Shown here piece after piece: positions 1 to 5,736 of a stretch of 7,995 nucleotides of DNA (within the stretch, counting starts at the first letter, position 1; each line of letters opens with the position of its first letter). The notes under the pieces were generated by a model. It was not told the origin of the DNA. It ran no database searches and worked only from the letters and a program-made list of their open reading frames with translations. The DNA is from an uncultured euryarchaeote. GTDB lineage: Archaea > Thermoplasmatota > Poseidoniia > Poseidoniales > Thalassarchaeaceae. Both the position numbers and the translations under genes were made by a program. The stretch covers positions 1 through 7,995 of the forward strand of contig CALCEF010000325.1 in assembly GCA_937901365.1 (NCBI GenBank), read 5' to 3'.

Positions 1-596
1 TTATAGTTCATGTGATTCAATTCACCCATTGTGTGCGCATAGGTTTTGACAAGATGTTGAGTCCCATTTGATTCGATTACGAATTGGATACTGTCTTGTT
101 GCAGGGAACTTGGTACGCGAAATGCCACCGAAAGAGACACATTGGCAATTTGATAGTCAGAGCCTTGAGTCAAATCGAATCCAGACAATTCGATGATTGG
201 TCCCTTTGTCCATGAATATCCACCATCTGAATCGCCATCGTTATCATTGTCACAAACTGGATCAGATGTCGGTTTGAAGCAATCTGGACTACCGATTGAA
301 AGATTATCGCCCGTTGGAGAATTTGTTGCCCATGCTGTGATTTCATTGAAATTTGCTGGTCGATTATGTGTGAATGACAACCTGTTATCGGCGACCATCG
401 ATTGAGAATATTCTGCTGGCTCATCGCTGTATGCTTTGTTGGTTGAAAGCGTCCACTCAGAGGGATCATCAAAGGATCCTGCAGGTAACAAGTCGACGGT
501 TTCAGAACGGATTACAGTATCCGCGTTAACCGATGCAGGTAATATCGAAAAAACGAGTGTGAGGACCAGCAGAACCGAGAGGTTGCGGGTGTGCAT
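1..596 (-). CDS. Secreted protein with signal peptide, 3' end beyond window (partial)
   Basis: Translating the minus strand from the ATG at 596 gives 198 residues open to the left edge, so the C-terminus is not visible. Residues 1-25 are a classic Sec signal peptide: basic start (MHTRN), hydrophobic core about 6-19, and an A-x-A-like site with likely cleavage after A25 (SVNA|D). The mature part is polar, rich in Ser, Thr, Asn and Asp, and looks like a beta-rich extracellular domain. Near residues 115-126 is an Asp/Asn-rich stretch (CDNDNDGDSDGG) resembling calcium-binding loops of the thrombospondin type-3 or dockerin kind; C106 and C115 flank this region and could form a disulfide. I do not recognise a named family; similar signal-peptide proteins are, from memory, common in Marine Group II. 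Function is unknown. AGGT lies only 2 nt before the ATG, too close for a normal ribosome site. A C-terminal sorting tail, if any, would lie outside the window. Confidence 0.8.
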   Translation of the reverse strand, partial: MHTRNLSVLLVLTLVFSILPASVNADTVIRSETVDLLPAGSFDDPSEWTLSTNKAYSDEPAEYSQSMVADNRLSFTHNRPANFNEITAWATNSPTGDNLSIGSPDCFKPTSDPVCDNDNDGDSDGGYSWTKGPIIELSGFDLTQGSDYQIANVSLSVAFRVPSSLQQDSIQFVIESNGTQHLVKTYAHTMGELNHMNY

Positions 597-612
597 AGAC
601 CTGCGCTACCGA

Positions 613-627
613 GCAGCCCCTTCAATC
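613..627. repeat. 15-base near-copy of the tRNA-His 3' end junction
   Basis: GCAGCCCCTTCAATC at 613-627 matches GCGGCCCCTTCAATC at 782-796 at 14 of 15 positions. The second copy covers the last bases of the tRNA acceptor strand and the first bases of the ribA stop region. The match does not extend on either side, so it could be coincidence. Confidence 0.4.
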
Positions 628-677
628 CCTCGCCTGCGCGGGCGTAGCACGTAATGTGTAACAACGCTGTGCGCTTG

Positions 678-688
678 CTTGAAATACC
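678..688 (+). promoter_or_regulatory. Candidate TATA/BRE element of tRNA-His
   Basis: CTTGAAATACC lies about 27-37 bp before the mature tRNA 5' end, the right distance for an archaeal box A that would start transcription a few bases before the tRNA. The match to the A/T-rich consensus is weak, and it is placed mainly by distance. Confidence 0.3.
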
Positions 689-714
689 GTGCGCAGGTCG
701 CCGTTTTACATCGT

Positions 715-787
715 GGCTGCGGTGGTCTAGTGGTTAGGACGGTAGATTGTGGCTCTGCCACCCCGGGTTCAACTCCCGGTCGCGGCC
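715..787 (+). tRNA. tRNA-His (anticodon GTG)
   Basis: A full cloverleaf folds. The acceptor stem pairs GCTGCGG (716-722) with TCGCGGC (780-786), with two G-T wobbles. The D arm carries AGTGGTTAG as its loop. The anticodon stem is GTAGA/TCTGC around loop TTGTGGC, giving anticodon GTG. The T arm is CCGGG-TTCAACT-CCCGG. G715 can serve as the extra G-1 that histidyl-tRNA synthetase needs, opposite discriminator C787, which supports the histidine identity. CCA is not encoded (C787 is followed by CCT), so it would be added after transcription. There is no intron. The 3' end is only 3 bases from the stop of the convergent ribA gene, leaving no separate terminator. Confidence 0.95.
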
Positions 788-790
788 CCT

Positions 791-1414
791 TCAATCAATT
801 TCCAGCTCTTGCTGAGAAATTTCGTGCCCCATGCGAGTGACCTTGGTTTCCAAATAAGCGCGGTTTTCCTCATTGATTCCGACAACCAATGGCATTCGAT
901 CGGAAACAGTGATTCCCAATTCCTGCAGAGCGCTGACTTTGTCGGGGTTATTCGTGAGCAGACAAACATCCGAAATTCCAACCGCACGAAGCATATCGGC
1001 CGCGATTTGGTAGTCCCTTGCATCAGCTGGGTGGCCAAGCATCAAGTTAGCATCCAGAGTGTCTGCACCTTGGTCTTGCAAATTGTATGCCTGTATCTTC
1101 GCGTGTAAGCCAATACCTCTACCCTCTTGCCGCAAATACAGAAGGCAGCCCCACCCATGCTCCTGAATGGTTTGGAGAGCGACTGCCAGTTGTGGGCCGC
1201 AGTCACATCGTGCTGAACTGAATGCATCACCAGTAAGGCATTCAGAATGCATTCGAACCAAGACAGGGTCAGGCCCAACCATGTCCCCTAGTGTCAAAGC
1301 GACATGGTCGAAACCCGTATCTGGGTCATGAAAAACTCGGATTCGAAACTCGCCGTGGGCTGTTGGCAAACGTGCATCTGCTGGGACCTCTTGTTTCTCA
1401 ACTATCTGTGACAT
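791..1414 (-). CDS. ribA: GTP cyclohydrolase II (riboflavin biosynthesis)
   Basis: RibA opens the imidazole ring of GTP, releasing formate and pyrophosphate, to give 2,5-diamino-6-ribosylamino-4(3H)-pyrimidinone 5'-phosphate, the first step of riboflavin and flavin cofactor synthesis in the cytoplasm. In the 207-residue protein the zinc ligands form the C-x10-C-x-C motif (C59, C70, C72). The GTP-binding RQEGRGIGL is at about 95-103, Y110 and R133 match the catalytic Tyr and Arg of E. coli RibA, and TNNPDK is at about 154-159. Length is close to the 196 residues of the E. coli enzyme, and no DHBP synthase (RibB) domain is fused. The ATG at 1414 is chosen over the GTG at 1417 because AAGGAGG (1422-1428) sits 7 nt before it. 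The tusA-like stop overlaps this start (TGATG), so the two are probably translated in coupling. Many archaea use GTP cyclohydrolase III instead, so a bacterial-type RibA suggests ancient transfer (inference). Confidence 0.95.
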   Translation of the reverse strand: MSQIVEKQEVPADARLPTAHGEFRIRVFHDPDTGFDHVALTLGDMVGPDPVLVRMHSECLTGDAFSSARCDCGPQLAVALQTIQEHGWGCLLYLRQEGRGIGLHAKIQAYNLQDQGADTLDANLMLGHPADARDYQIAADMLRAVGISDVCLLTNNPDKVSALQELGITVSDRMPLVVGINEENRAYLETKVTRMGHEISQQELEID

Positions 1415-1704
1415 CACTGGGCCTCCTTGCGTATACGGTAGTGGTACTCTCCGGCCTCTTCCTCTACATTCAGAAGTGTATCACCACTTCTATTCAAGAG
1501 TGCTGGAATGTCCATCTTGGTTTCAGGATCATCTGCCATAACCAAGACAATGTCTCCTGGCGACATTGTGGACAGAATTCGTTTCGTCTCATGGACGGGC
1601 ACGGGGCAATGAAATCCGAGAACGTCCAATGTGACGTCTTCTACACCATGTGCCATGGTATGCCGGGGGCGCCCTCCTTTCTTCAATGCGACGGGGGTTT
1701 CCAT
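1414..1704 (-). CDS. TusA/SirA-family sulfur carrier protein
   Basis: Small cytoplasmic protein of the TusA (SirA, YedF) family, which carries persulfide sulfur from cysteine desulfurases to acceptors such as those for tRNA thiolation or molybdenum cofactor synthesis. The family signature is plain: LDVLGFHCPVPV at residues 26-37, with the sulfur-carrying C33 in the CPxP motif, then SPGD, ADDPETKMDIP and a closing YHYRIRK strand. From the ATG at 1704 it has 96 residues. A second ATG at 1656 would give 80 residues, the usual family length, and drop a basic leader (LKKGGRPRH). Neither start has a convincing ribosome site, so the longer form is listed and the shorter may be correct. Its TGA overlaps the ribA ATG by one base, so it is probably the first gene of a tusA-ribA unit. 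The sulfur acceptor cannot be told from this context. Confidence 0.85.
   Translation of the reverse strand: METPVALKKGGRPRHTMAHGVEDVTLDVLGFHCPVPVHETKRILSTMSPGDIVLVMADDPETKMDIPALLNRSGDTLLNVEEEAGEYHYRIRKEAQ
1422..1428 (-). promoter_or_regulatory. Shine-Dalgarno site of ribA
   Basis: AAGGAGG on the minus strand is a strong match to the anti-Shine-Dalgarno sequence. It lies inside the 3' end of the tusA-like gene, 7 nt before the ATG at 1414 and 4 nt before the GTG at 1417. The spacing favours the ATG. Confidence 0.7.
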
Positions 1705-1725
1705 GATAGGGATTCAAGCGAGAAC

Positions 1726-1730
1726 AGGTG
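1726..1730 (+). promoter_or_regulatory. Shine-Dalgarno-like site before the archaeosortase start
   Basis: AGGTG, part of the archaeal consensus AGGAGGTGAT, ends 5 nt before the ATG at 1736. It is the best ribosome site among the possible starts (1631, 1703, 1736) of the downstream gene and supports 1736. Confidence 0.4.
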
Positions 1731-1735
1731 CTGCG

Positions 1736-2662
1736 ATGGGTGTGCGAGAGAATAAGAAGAGTCGTGCAAAGGACGACTTATCTTGGTCAGAAGTAGGCGA
1801 AATGGCCTATGGGTATCTGCGTATTCCTGTCGCATTGGTCTTTGTCGAAATTGTATACTGGTGGGCAACTGAGCCGGACGCGAGTTTGGAACCGTTGCAG
1901 GTCCTATTGGCTTGGTTGTGGACCGGTGTTTCCAACCTGATTTGGCCAGGTTCGGCAGAATTGGTATTCCATGGACCATCACAATCTTGGACAGGAGTGA
2001 ATCTCATTGGTTCTGGATTCCATTATGGTGAGGTGCCTTTGTACATTGATGCAGAATGTGCAGGCGTCCATGAAATTATGTTTCTTGGTGTACTAATGTT
2101 GTTGACACCAGGTGTGGAGCGCACGATTCGTAATCGATCACTCATCGGAATGGTCTTGATTGTACAATTCCTAAATTTCCTCAGATTGATCGCCCTGTAC
2201 CCGATTGGAATGCAATACGGTGAAGGGCAAATGAATGAAATGCACGAATTCATATTCCGACAGGGTTTCCTTATTCTTCTCGTGTTTTTCTGGATTATTT
2301 GGTACATTCAATTGGAAAGGAACGGGGTTCGTGATAAACAATCCAAACCGACACTAGGCGACCTGCCTAAATTTGAGCAAATTGTGGTCAGGGAGCGCCT
2401 ACCAAGAGCATCTGTAATCACCCTAATCATCTGTGCACTGGTTGCGATTTGGGCAACCCATGAAGTCACGATGAATGATCAAAACCTTCAGTTCAAGGCA
2501 ATCGCTGAGGAATGTGAGGGTTCTGAATGCCAAAATGATGATGCCAAAATATGGCCGAATGTGTGGGACAGGTCTGTAAGAATGTGGATCTTTGCTGGGA
2601 TAATCTCAGCATTTGCAATTCTCAAAATTGAACCCATTGCCGATGCAGACAGTGAGGAATAA
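1736..2662 (+). CDS. Archaeosortase/exosortase family membrane protein
   Basis: Multi-pass membrane cysteine transpeptidase family that is thought to recognise C-terminal sorting tails on exported proteins, cleave them and pass the protein to a lipid or other surface anchor. In the 308-residue form the three family motifs are visible: AECAG with the nucleophile C108, NFLRL with R150, and MHEF with H170 before a long hydrophobic helix (about 177-192). Hydrophobic segments lie near 28-45, 54-71, 113-125, 136-155, 177-192, 226-241 and 282-296. After the core, a hydrophilic loop holds C260 and C265 (CEGSEC), which could pair, and the protein ends with an acidic tail. Upstream ATGs at 1703 and 1631 would overlap the divergent tusA-like gene and add a non-membrane leader, so 1736 is preferred. 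Subclass is uncertain: in haloarchaeal ArtA an Arg takes the place of the His. No substrate with a visible sorting tail lies in the window. Confidence 0.85.
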   Translation: MGVRENKKSRAKDDLSWSEVGEMAYGYLRIPVALVFVEIVYWWATEPDASLEPLQVLLAWLWTGVSNLIWPGSAELVFHGPSQSWTGVNLIGSGFHYGEVPLYIDAECAGVHEIMFLGVLMLLTPGVERTIRNRSLIGMVLIVQFLNFLRLIALYPIGMQYGEGQMNEMHEFIFRQGFLILLVFFWIIWYIQLERNGVRDKQSKPTLGDLPKFEQIVVRERLPRASVITLIICALVAIWATHEVTMNDQNLQFKAIAEECEGSECQNDDAKIWPNVWDRSVRMWIFAGIISAFAILKIEPIADADSEE

Positions 2663-4090
2663 TCACTGTGCGATTTCGACATTGAGTTTTGAGCCGTTGA
2701 ATGATTTGCCTTTGAGTGCATCAAGTGCATGTTGGGCCTTCTCTCTGTGAATCTCAACAACAGCCTGTGTACCATCTGCTTGAATTCGGCCAATTGCTAG
2801 GTCGGGAAGTCGTGCCTGCTCTGCCACAAAATTGTGGATGGATAGTTTCGATGTTTCATTTGTCGACAAGCGAATCGGGACCATTCCGAAAACATCTGCG
2901 CTTTCACCCCAGTCCATTTGCTTACGAACTGGGTCACGTTCCACTCCTTCGGGAAGTTCGGGAGCCTCTACTTCTTCAACAATCATGTTCCAAGTAGACA
3001 CAATCTTGGTCATATTGGGTGCATCTTCTCCTGATACGAATGACCAGGCCTCTCCTTTCCGACCCATACGACCAGTGCGACCGATTCGATGTACGTAGGA
3101 TTCTGAATCTGAAGGGATGTCATAATTGACTACCATCGTCACCCCATCAACGTCAAGTCCGCGCGCAGCCACGTCTGTAGCGATGACAACTCGTGTCTTG
3201 CCCTCACGGAAATCTGAAATGATTCTTTCGCGCTTGTTCTGGGCCATGTCTCCGTGCAACCCTGTAGCTGAAAAGCGGTGCCGGTCAAGTCGCTCGACAA
3301 GGAGGTCGACCATGCGCTTTGTGTTGGTGAAAATAATCACTTGATCTTCCTTTGTTAGTCGAATCATCAGCCGACCTAATACCCAGAGTTTGTTTGCGCG
3401 ACCAATTCGGACCATGAATTGGTCGATTGCCGGAACTTCGACGTCCAAATCGTCACTCATGACGTGTTCAGCGTCTGAAATGAACTCGTTTGCAGCCTCC
3501 AGAACTTCTTGGGGGAAGGTCGCGGAAAACAGCAGCGTTTGCTGACGATTCGTCAGGCGCTCAAGGCACCAAAGGATGTCTGGGAAGAATCCCATATCGA
3601 GCATGCGATCCGCCTCGTCGAGTGCGAAATGGGTGATGGTCCCTAAATCGATATGTCCTCGCTTACTCATGTCGATTACACGGCCGGGTGTACCCACAAT
3701 GATGTCGCATCCAGAATCCAATAATTTGGCTTGCTTGTCGATATCTGTGCCACCATACACTGTGACAAACTTGAGACCCTTTTCACCCTGTAACCATTGA
3801 ATTTCTTCGCTAACTTGAGTGGCCAGTTCGCGAGTTGGACAAAGTACCAATGCCTGAGTTTTACCAGTGGGTTCGCAATTTTCGATAATTGGAATTCCGA
3901 AAGCAACGGTTTTCCCCGAACCTGTGCGGGCCTGTCCGACGATGTCGCTTCCAGAGCGAGCCAGAGGGATTGCTTCAGCCTGAATTGGTGTTGCAAACTC
4001 CCAGCCCTTTGCGGATATGGCGTCCGCAATCTCAGTAGCAAGGTTCCAATCCGAAAAACGGACGGTCGAAAGTGCATTGGCAGCAGACAT
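2663..4090 (-). CDS. DEAD-box ATP-dependent RNA helicase with DbpA-type RNA-binding domain
   Basis: ATP-driven remodelling of RNA duplexes or ribonucleoproteins in the cytoplasm, probably in ribosome assembly or cold adaptation. All core motifs are intact in this 475-residue protein: Q motif (F12 and TPIQ 34-37), motif I ARTGSGKT 54-61, Ia PTRELA 85-90, GG 113-114, TPGR 134-137, DEAD 158-161, SAT 189-191, VIIFTNT 251-257, TDVAARGLD 305-313 and HRIGRTGR 334-341. Residues about 404-475 resemble the DbpA RNA-binding domain (PF03880; IGRI, AVVEIH, KGKSFNGSKL), which in bacterial DbpA binds hairpin 92 of 23S rRNA. The RNA target here is inferred only. A charged stretch rich in Glu and Pro (about 373-395) links core and C-terminal domain. 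The start ATG at 4090 is 14 nt after the stop of the 66-aa gene, suggesting co-transcription. Its stop directly abuts the stop of the convergent archaeosortase gene. Confidence 0.95.
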   Translation of the reverse strand: MSAANALSTVRFSDWNLATEIADAISAKGWEFATPIQAEAIPLARSGSDIVGQARTGSGKTVAFGIPIIENCEPTGKTQALVLCPTRELATQVSEEIQWLQGEKGLKFVTVYGGTDIDKQAKLLDSGCDIIVGTPGRVIDMSKRGHIDLGTITHFALDEADRMLDMGFFPDILWCLERLTNRQQTLLFSATFPQEVLEAANEFISDAEHVMSDDLDVEVPAIDQFMVRIGRANKLWVLGRLMIRLTKEDQVIIFTNTKRMVDLLVERLDRHRFSATGLHGDMAQNKRERIISDFREGKTRVVIATDVAARGLDVDGVTMVVNYDIPSDSESYVHRIGRTGRMGRKGEAWSFVSGEDAPNMTKIVSTWNMIVEEVEAPELPEGVERDPVRKQMDWGESADVFGMVPIRLSTNETSKLSIHNFVAEQARLPDLAIGRIQADGTQAVVEIHREKAQHALDALKGKSFNGSKLNVEIAQ

Positions 4091-4104
4091 CTTTGTCAGC
4101 TCGT

Positions 4105-4305
4105 TCAGAAGGTCTCCGCGTCGAGCATTTCCTTCTGCAACTCACCCATCCAATATTTCTCGCAATTTTCGCGGGTAAGAGGGACCCTCTTTTGGCGGAC
4201 ATGCTCGCGGATGTATTGGCGGAATTTGAGTTTCTTGGTACGGTTGGGACTGTCCCACAGATTGTTGAACTGCTCGCGCTTTGTGTCGAAGTCTTCGTCA
4301 CTCAT
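4105..4305 (-). CDS. Small charged hypothetical protein (66 aa) upstream of the helicase
   Basis: I do not recognise a family. The protein is highly charged, with an acidic start (MSDEDFD), a basic middle (RTKKLKFRQYIREHVRQKR) and an acidic end; it has no signal peptide or membrane segment and looks largely helical. The single Cys is at about residue 48. Support for coding: GAGGA at 4312-4316 lies 6 nt before the ATG, the gene fills the gap before the helicase with a 14-nt spacer, and it shares the helicase strand. The basic middle could touch RNA, and a partner role with the helicase is a reasonable guess, but nothing in the sequence proves it. Opposite-strand frames here are open too, so coding status is likely rather than certain. 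Confidence 0.65.
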   Translation of the reverse strand: MSDEDFDTKREQFNNLWDSPNRTKKLKFRQYIREHVRQKRVPLTRENCEKYWMGELQKEMLDAETF

Positions 4306-4339
4306 GCAGATTCCTCGGCGTCGGCGACCTTCCGCCCCT

Positions 4340-4347
4340 CTTTAACC
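4340..4347 (-). promoter_or_regulatory. Candidate TATA element for the 66-aa gene and helicase
   Basis: GGTTAAAG on the minus strand is the most TATA-like sequence in the 71-bp gap after the HEAT gene. A start site about 26 bp downstream would fall near 4317, just before the GAGGA ribosome site, giving a short leader. The match is weak. Confidence 0.25.
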
Positions 4348-4354
4348 GTGCCGA

Positions 4355-4369
4355 CTCCCCTACGGGGAG
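4355..4369. other. Short GC-rich hairpin between HEAT and 66-aa genes
   Basis: CTCCCC-TAC-GGGGAG is a perfect 6-bp stem with a 3-base loop, starting 8 bases after the stop of the HEAT gene on the minus strand. No U-run follows it, so it is not a standard intrinsic terminator. It may instead mark the mRNA 3' end, a processing site, or a barrier between the HEAT gene and the next transcript. Confidence 0.4.
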
Positions 4370-4376
4370 AAATTAC

Positions 4377-5666
4377 TCACAGAAGACCATCGGTACCATC
4401 ATCAAAATCATCTCCGTAGAAGATTTCATCCTGGGTGGGTCTTCGAACTGGATCCGGAACTTGTGAAGGGGCATTCGACTCTTCTTCCTTCACGGTTTGT
4501 TGAACAACAGGCGGTGGCACGGCAAGAGAACCCTCGTCCATCTCAACCTTTTCCGCAGGGGCCAAAAATGCATTTTTCTCGTCTTCAGTGCCCTCAAGTG
4601 ATTCGTCAATCATTAGTTCTTCAAGCAGTGATCGGATTTCGGAATCTGTCTCTTGCTCGAGAAGTTCTGTTGCTTGGATTCTAACTTCTGCATCTACCAT
4701 GATCACAGGTAGCATCTTGATGCAAGACAAGCGGATATTTCGGTCCGAATGGCGGGTTCCATCTGTTATCAAACGCTGCATTCTGAATGAATTTGGATCC
4801 AGTTTCTTTGAGGCTTTAAGGGCTGAATTCCGCACAGCATCATCGTCATCAAAGAATGCGATTTCAAGGGCAATCTGTGTAACCTTGGGAGCGTGTGCTG
4901 CAAGCGGAGATAAGGCGCGAGCAGCGTGTCTCCTGACAATTACGGCTTCGTCCTGCAGGCACCAACCGATTAGGTCCCACAATGTGGCCGACTTGTGTTT
5001 GGCAAGACGTGGTAAGAGGGCTGCAGCCATCCCCCTAAGTTCGACTTCTTCTTCGCGAATCAACTCATCAATATGGAGTTCAGCTACTTCGGGCCATGAA
5101 TCAGCGACCTGCTTAAGGGCCTCAGCAGCGGAATTTCTTCTCGATTTCACCTCGTGGCGGACTTCGCGTCGAAGGGTTTCCTCTGTAACAGAAGGGAAAA
5201 CGGGAGCCACGGTGATTAGGCACTTCTGAGCCGCTTTCTGAACATCATCGTCGATATCATCGAGGAGTTCGTGCAAGTGCTCAAACAGGTTTTCTGTGTG
5301 TAATAGTGCACAGTAAGGTAAACTGAATAGACCGGCGATTCTCAGTCTTGGATCAAGTGAACCTAAGGCGGTTTCAAGTGCAGAATGGGCTTCAAGGTGA
5401 TCTCTACCGCGTATTCTAGGTAGGGCGCGAACTGCATCCGACTGTCTCATCAACCTCTCCTTATCTCTCCAGTAGACTGGGAGCAAGTCAATCTCACCAC
5501 GCGCGAGAGGGAGGATGCGATCCAGTGGAATTGAATCCCAGGCACCCTCCGCTGGTTTGTATGCTAAGTCGGGTTGCCTTCGACGGCCCCAACTGGTACG
5601 TAGCGGTTTTCCAGTCTTGGGGTCTCTCGCAATGTAATCCTTCATACAATCGCCCACAGTGTACAT
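4377..5666 (-). CDS. HEAT-repeat protein with acidic C-terminal tail
   Basis: The 429-residue protein has a basic N-terminal region (about 9-90, with TSWGRRRQPDLAY at 24-36), then from about 92 to 365 a run of seven or eight paired-helix repeats of roughly 35-40 residues. Typical repeat signatures are DPRLRIAGLFSL, DDDVQKAAQKCL, EVELRGMAAALLPRLA, EAVIVRRHAARALSPLA, DDAVRNSALKAS and DRNIRLSCIKML. These are the Asp-x-x-Val-Arg-x-x-Ala pattern of HEAT and PBS-lyase-type repeats, which form solenoid scaffolds binding proteins or nucleic acids. The last 60 residues are disordered and acidic, with prolines (VPPPVVQQ), ending in DDFDDGTDGLL. No catalytic motif, signal peptide or membrane segment is visible, so it is probably a cytoplasmic scaffold; its partner is unknown. 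GAGGT lies 4 nt before the ATG at 5666, supporting that start over the ATG at 5645. Confidence 0.85.
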   Translation of the reverse strand: MYTVGDCMKDYIARDPKTGKPLRTSWGRRRQPDLAYKPAEGAWDSIPLDRILPLARGEIDLLPVYWRDKERLMRQSDAVRALPRIRGRDHLEAHSALETALGSLDPRLRIAGLFSLPYCALLHTENLFEHLHELLDDIDDDVQKAAQKCLITVAPVFPSVTEETLRREVRHEVKSRRNSAAEALKQVADSWPEVAELHIDELIREEEVELRGMAAALLPRLAKHKSATLWDLIGWCLQDEAVIVRRHAARALSPLAAHAPKVTQIALEIAFFDDDDAVRNSALKASKKLDPNSFRMQRLITDGTRHSDRNIRLSCIKMLPVIMVDAEVRIQATELLEQETDSEIRSLLEELMIDESLEGTEDEKNAFLAPAEKVEMDEGSLAVPPPVVQQTVKEEESNAPSQVPDPVRRPTQDEIFYGDDFDDGTDGLL

Positions 5667-5736
5667 TCCGACCTCTTCAAAGCCATCGGTCGAGGCCGCC
5701 CAAGAATCACTAGTGCATGACCTTTGGCCCGAGACG

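Larger units (their letters stand above)
597..714. repeat. Divergent intergenic region with CCTGCGC repeats
   Basis: This 118-bp gap separates the start of the secreted-protein gene (minus) from tRNA-His (plus), so it must hold two divergent promoters. A perfect 9-base inverted repeat is present: GACCTGCGC at 598-606 and GCGCAGGTC at 691-699. A third partial copy, CCTGCGC, sits at 633-639. The left arm lies directly before the ATG at 596, and the right arm lies 16 bp before the tRNA. Whether these are operator half-sites or chance is not known. No open reading frame here looks real. Confidence 0.45.

Noticed and set aside
170..472. Alternative minus-strand frame of 100 residues
   Set aside because: It lies in another frame of the secreted-protein gene, which has a signal peptide and stays open from 596 to the window edge; the composition of the alternative looks random.
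613..796. Integrated element bounded by tRNA-His attachment sites
   Set aside because: Only 169 bp lie between the near-repeats, the copy is on the wrong side of the tRNA, and there is no integrase or other mobile gene.
1631..1735. N-terminal extension of the archaeosortase from 1631 or 1703
   Set aside because: The extension overlaps the tusA-like coding sequence in antisense and adds no membrane segment; AGGTG before 1736 favours the later start.
4072..4419. Plus-strand frame of 115 residues opposite the 66-aa gene
   Set aside because: It runs antisense across the start of the helicase, the whole 66-aa gene and the end of the HEAT gene, and has no ribosome site or family resemblance.
5659..5736. 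GTG start at 5659 for the DUF2240-type gene
   Set aside because: It would overlap the divergent HEAT start at 5666, which has its own GAGGT site, and the added residues do not resemble the rest of the protein.
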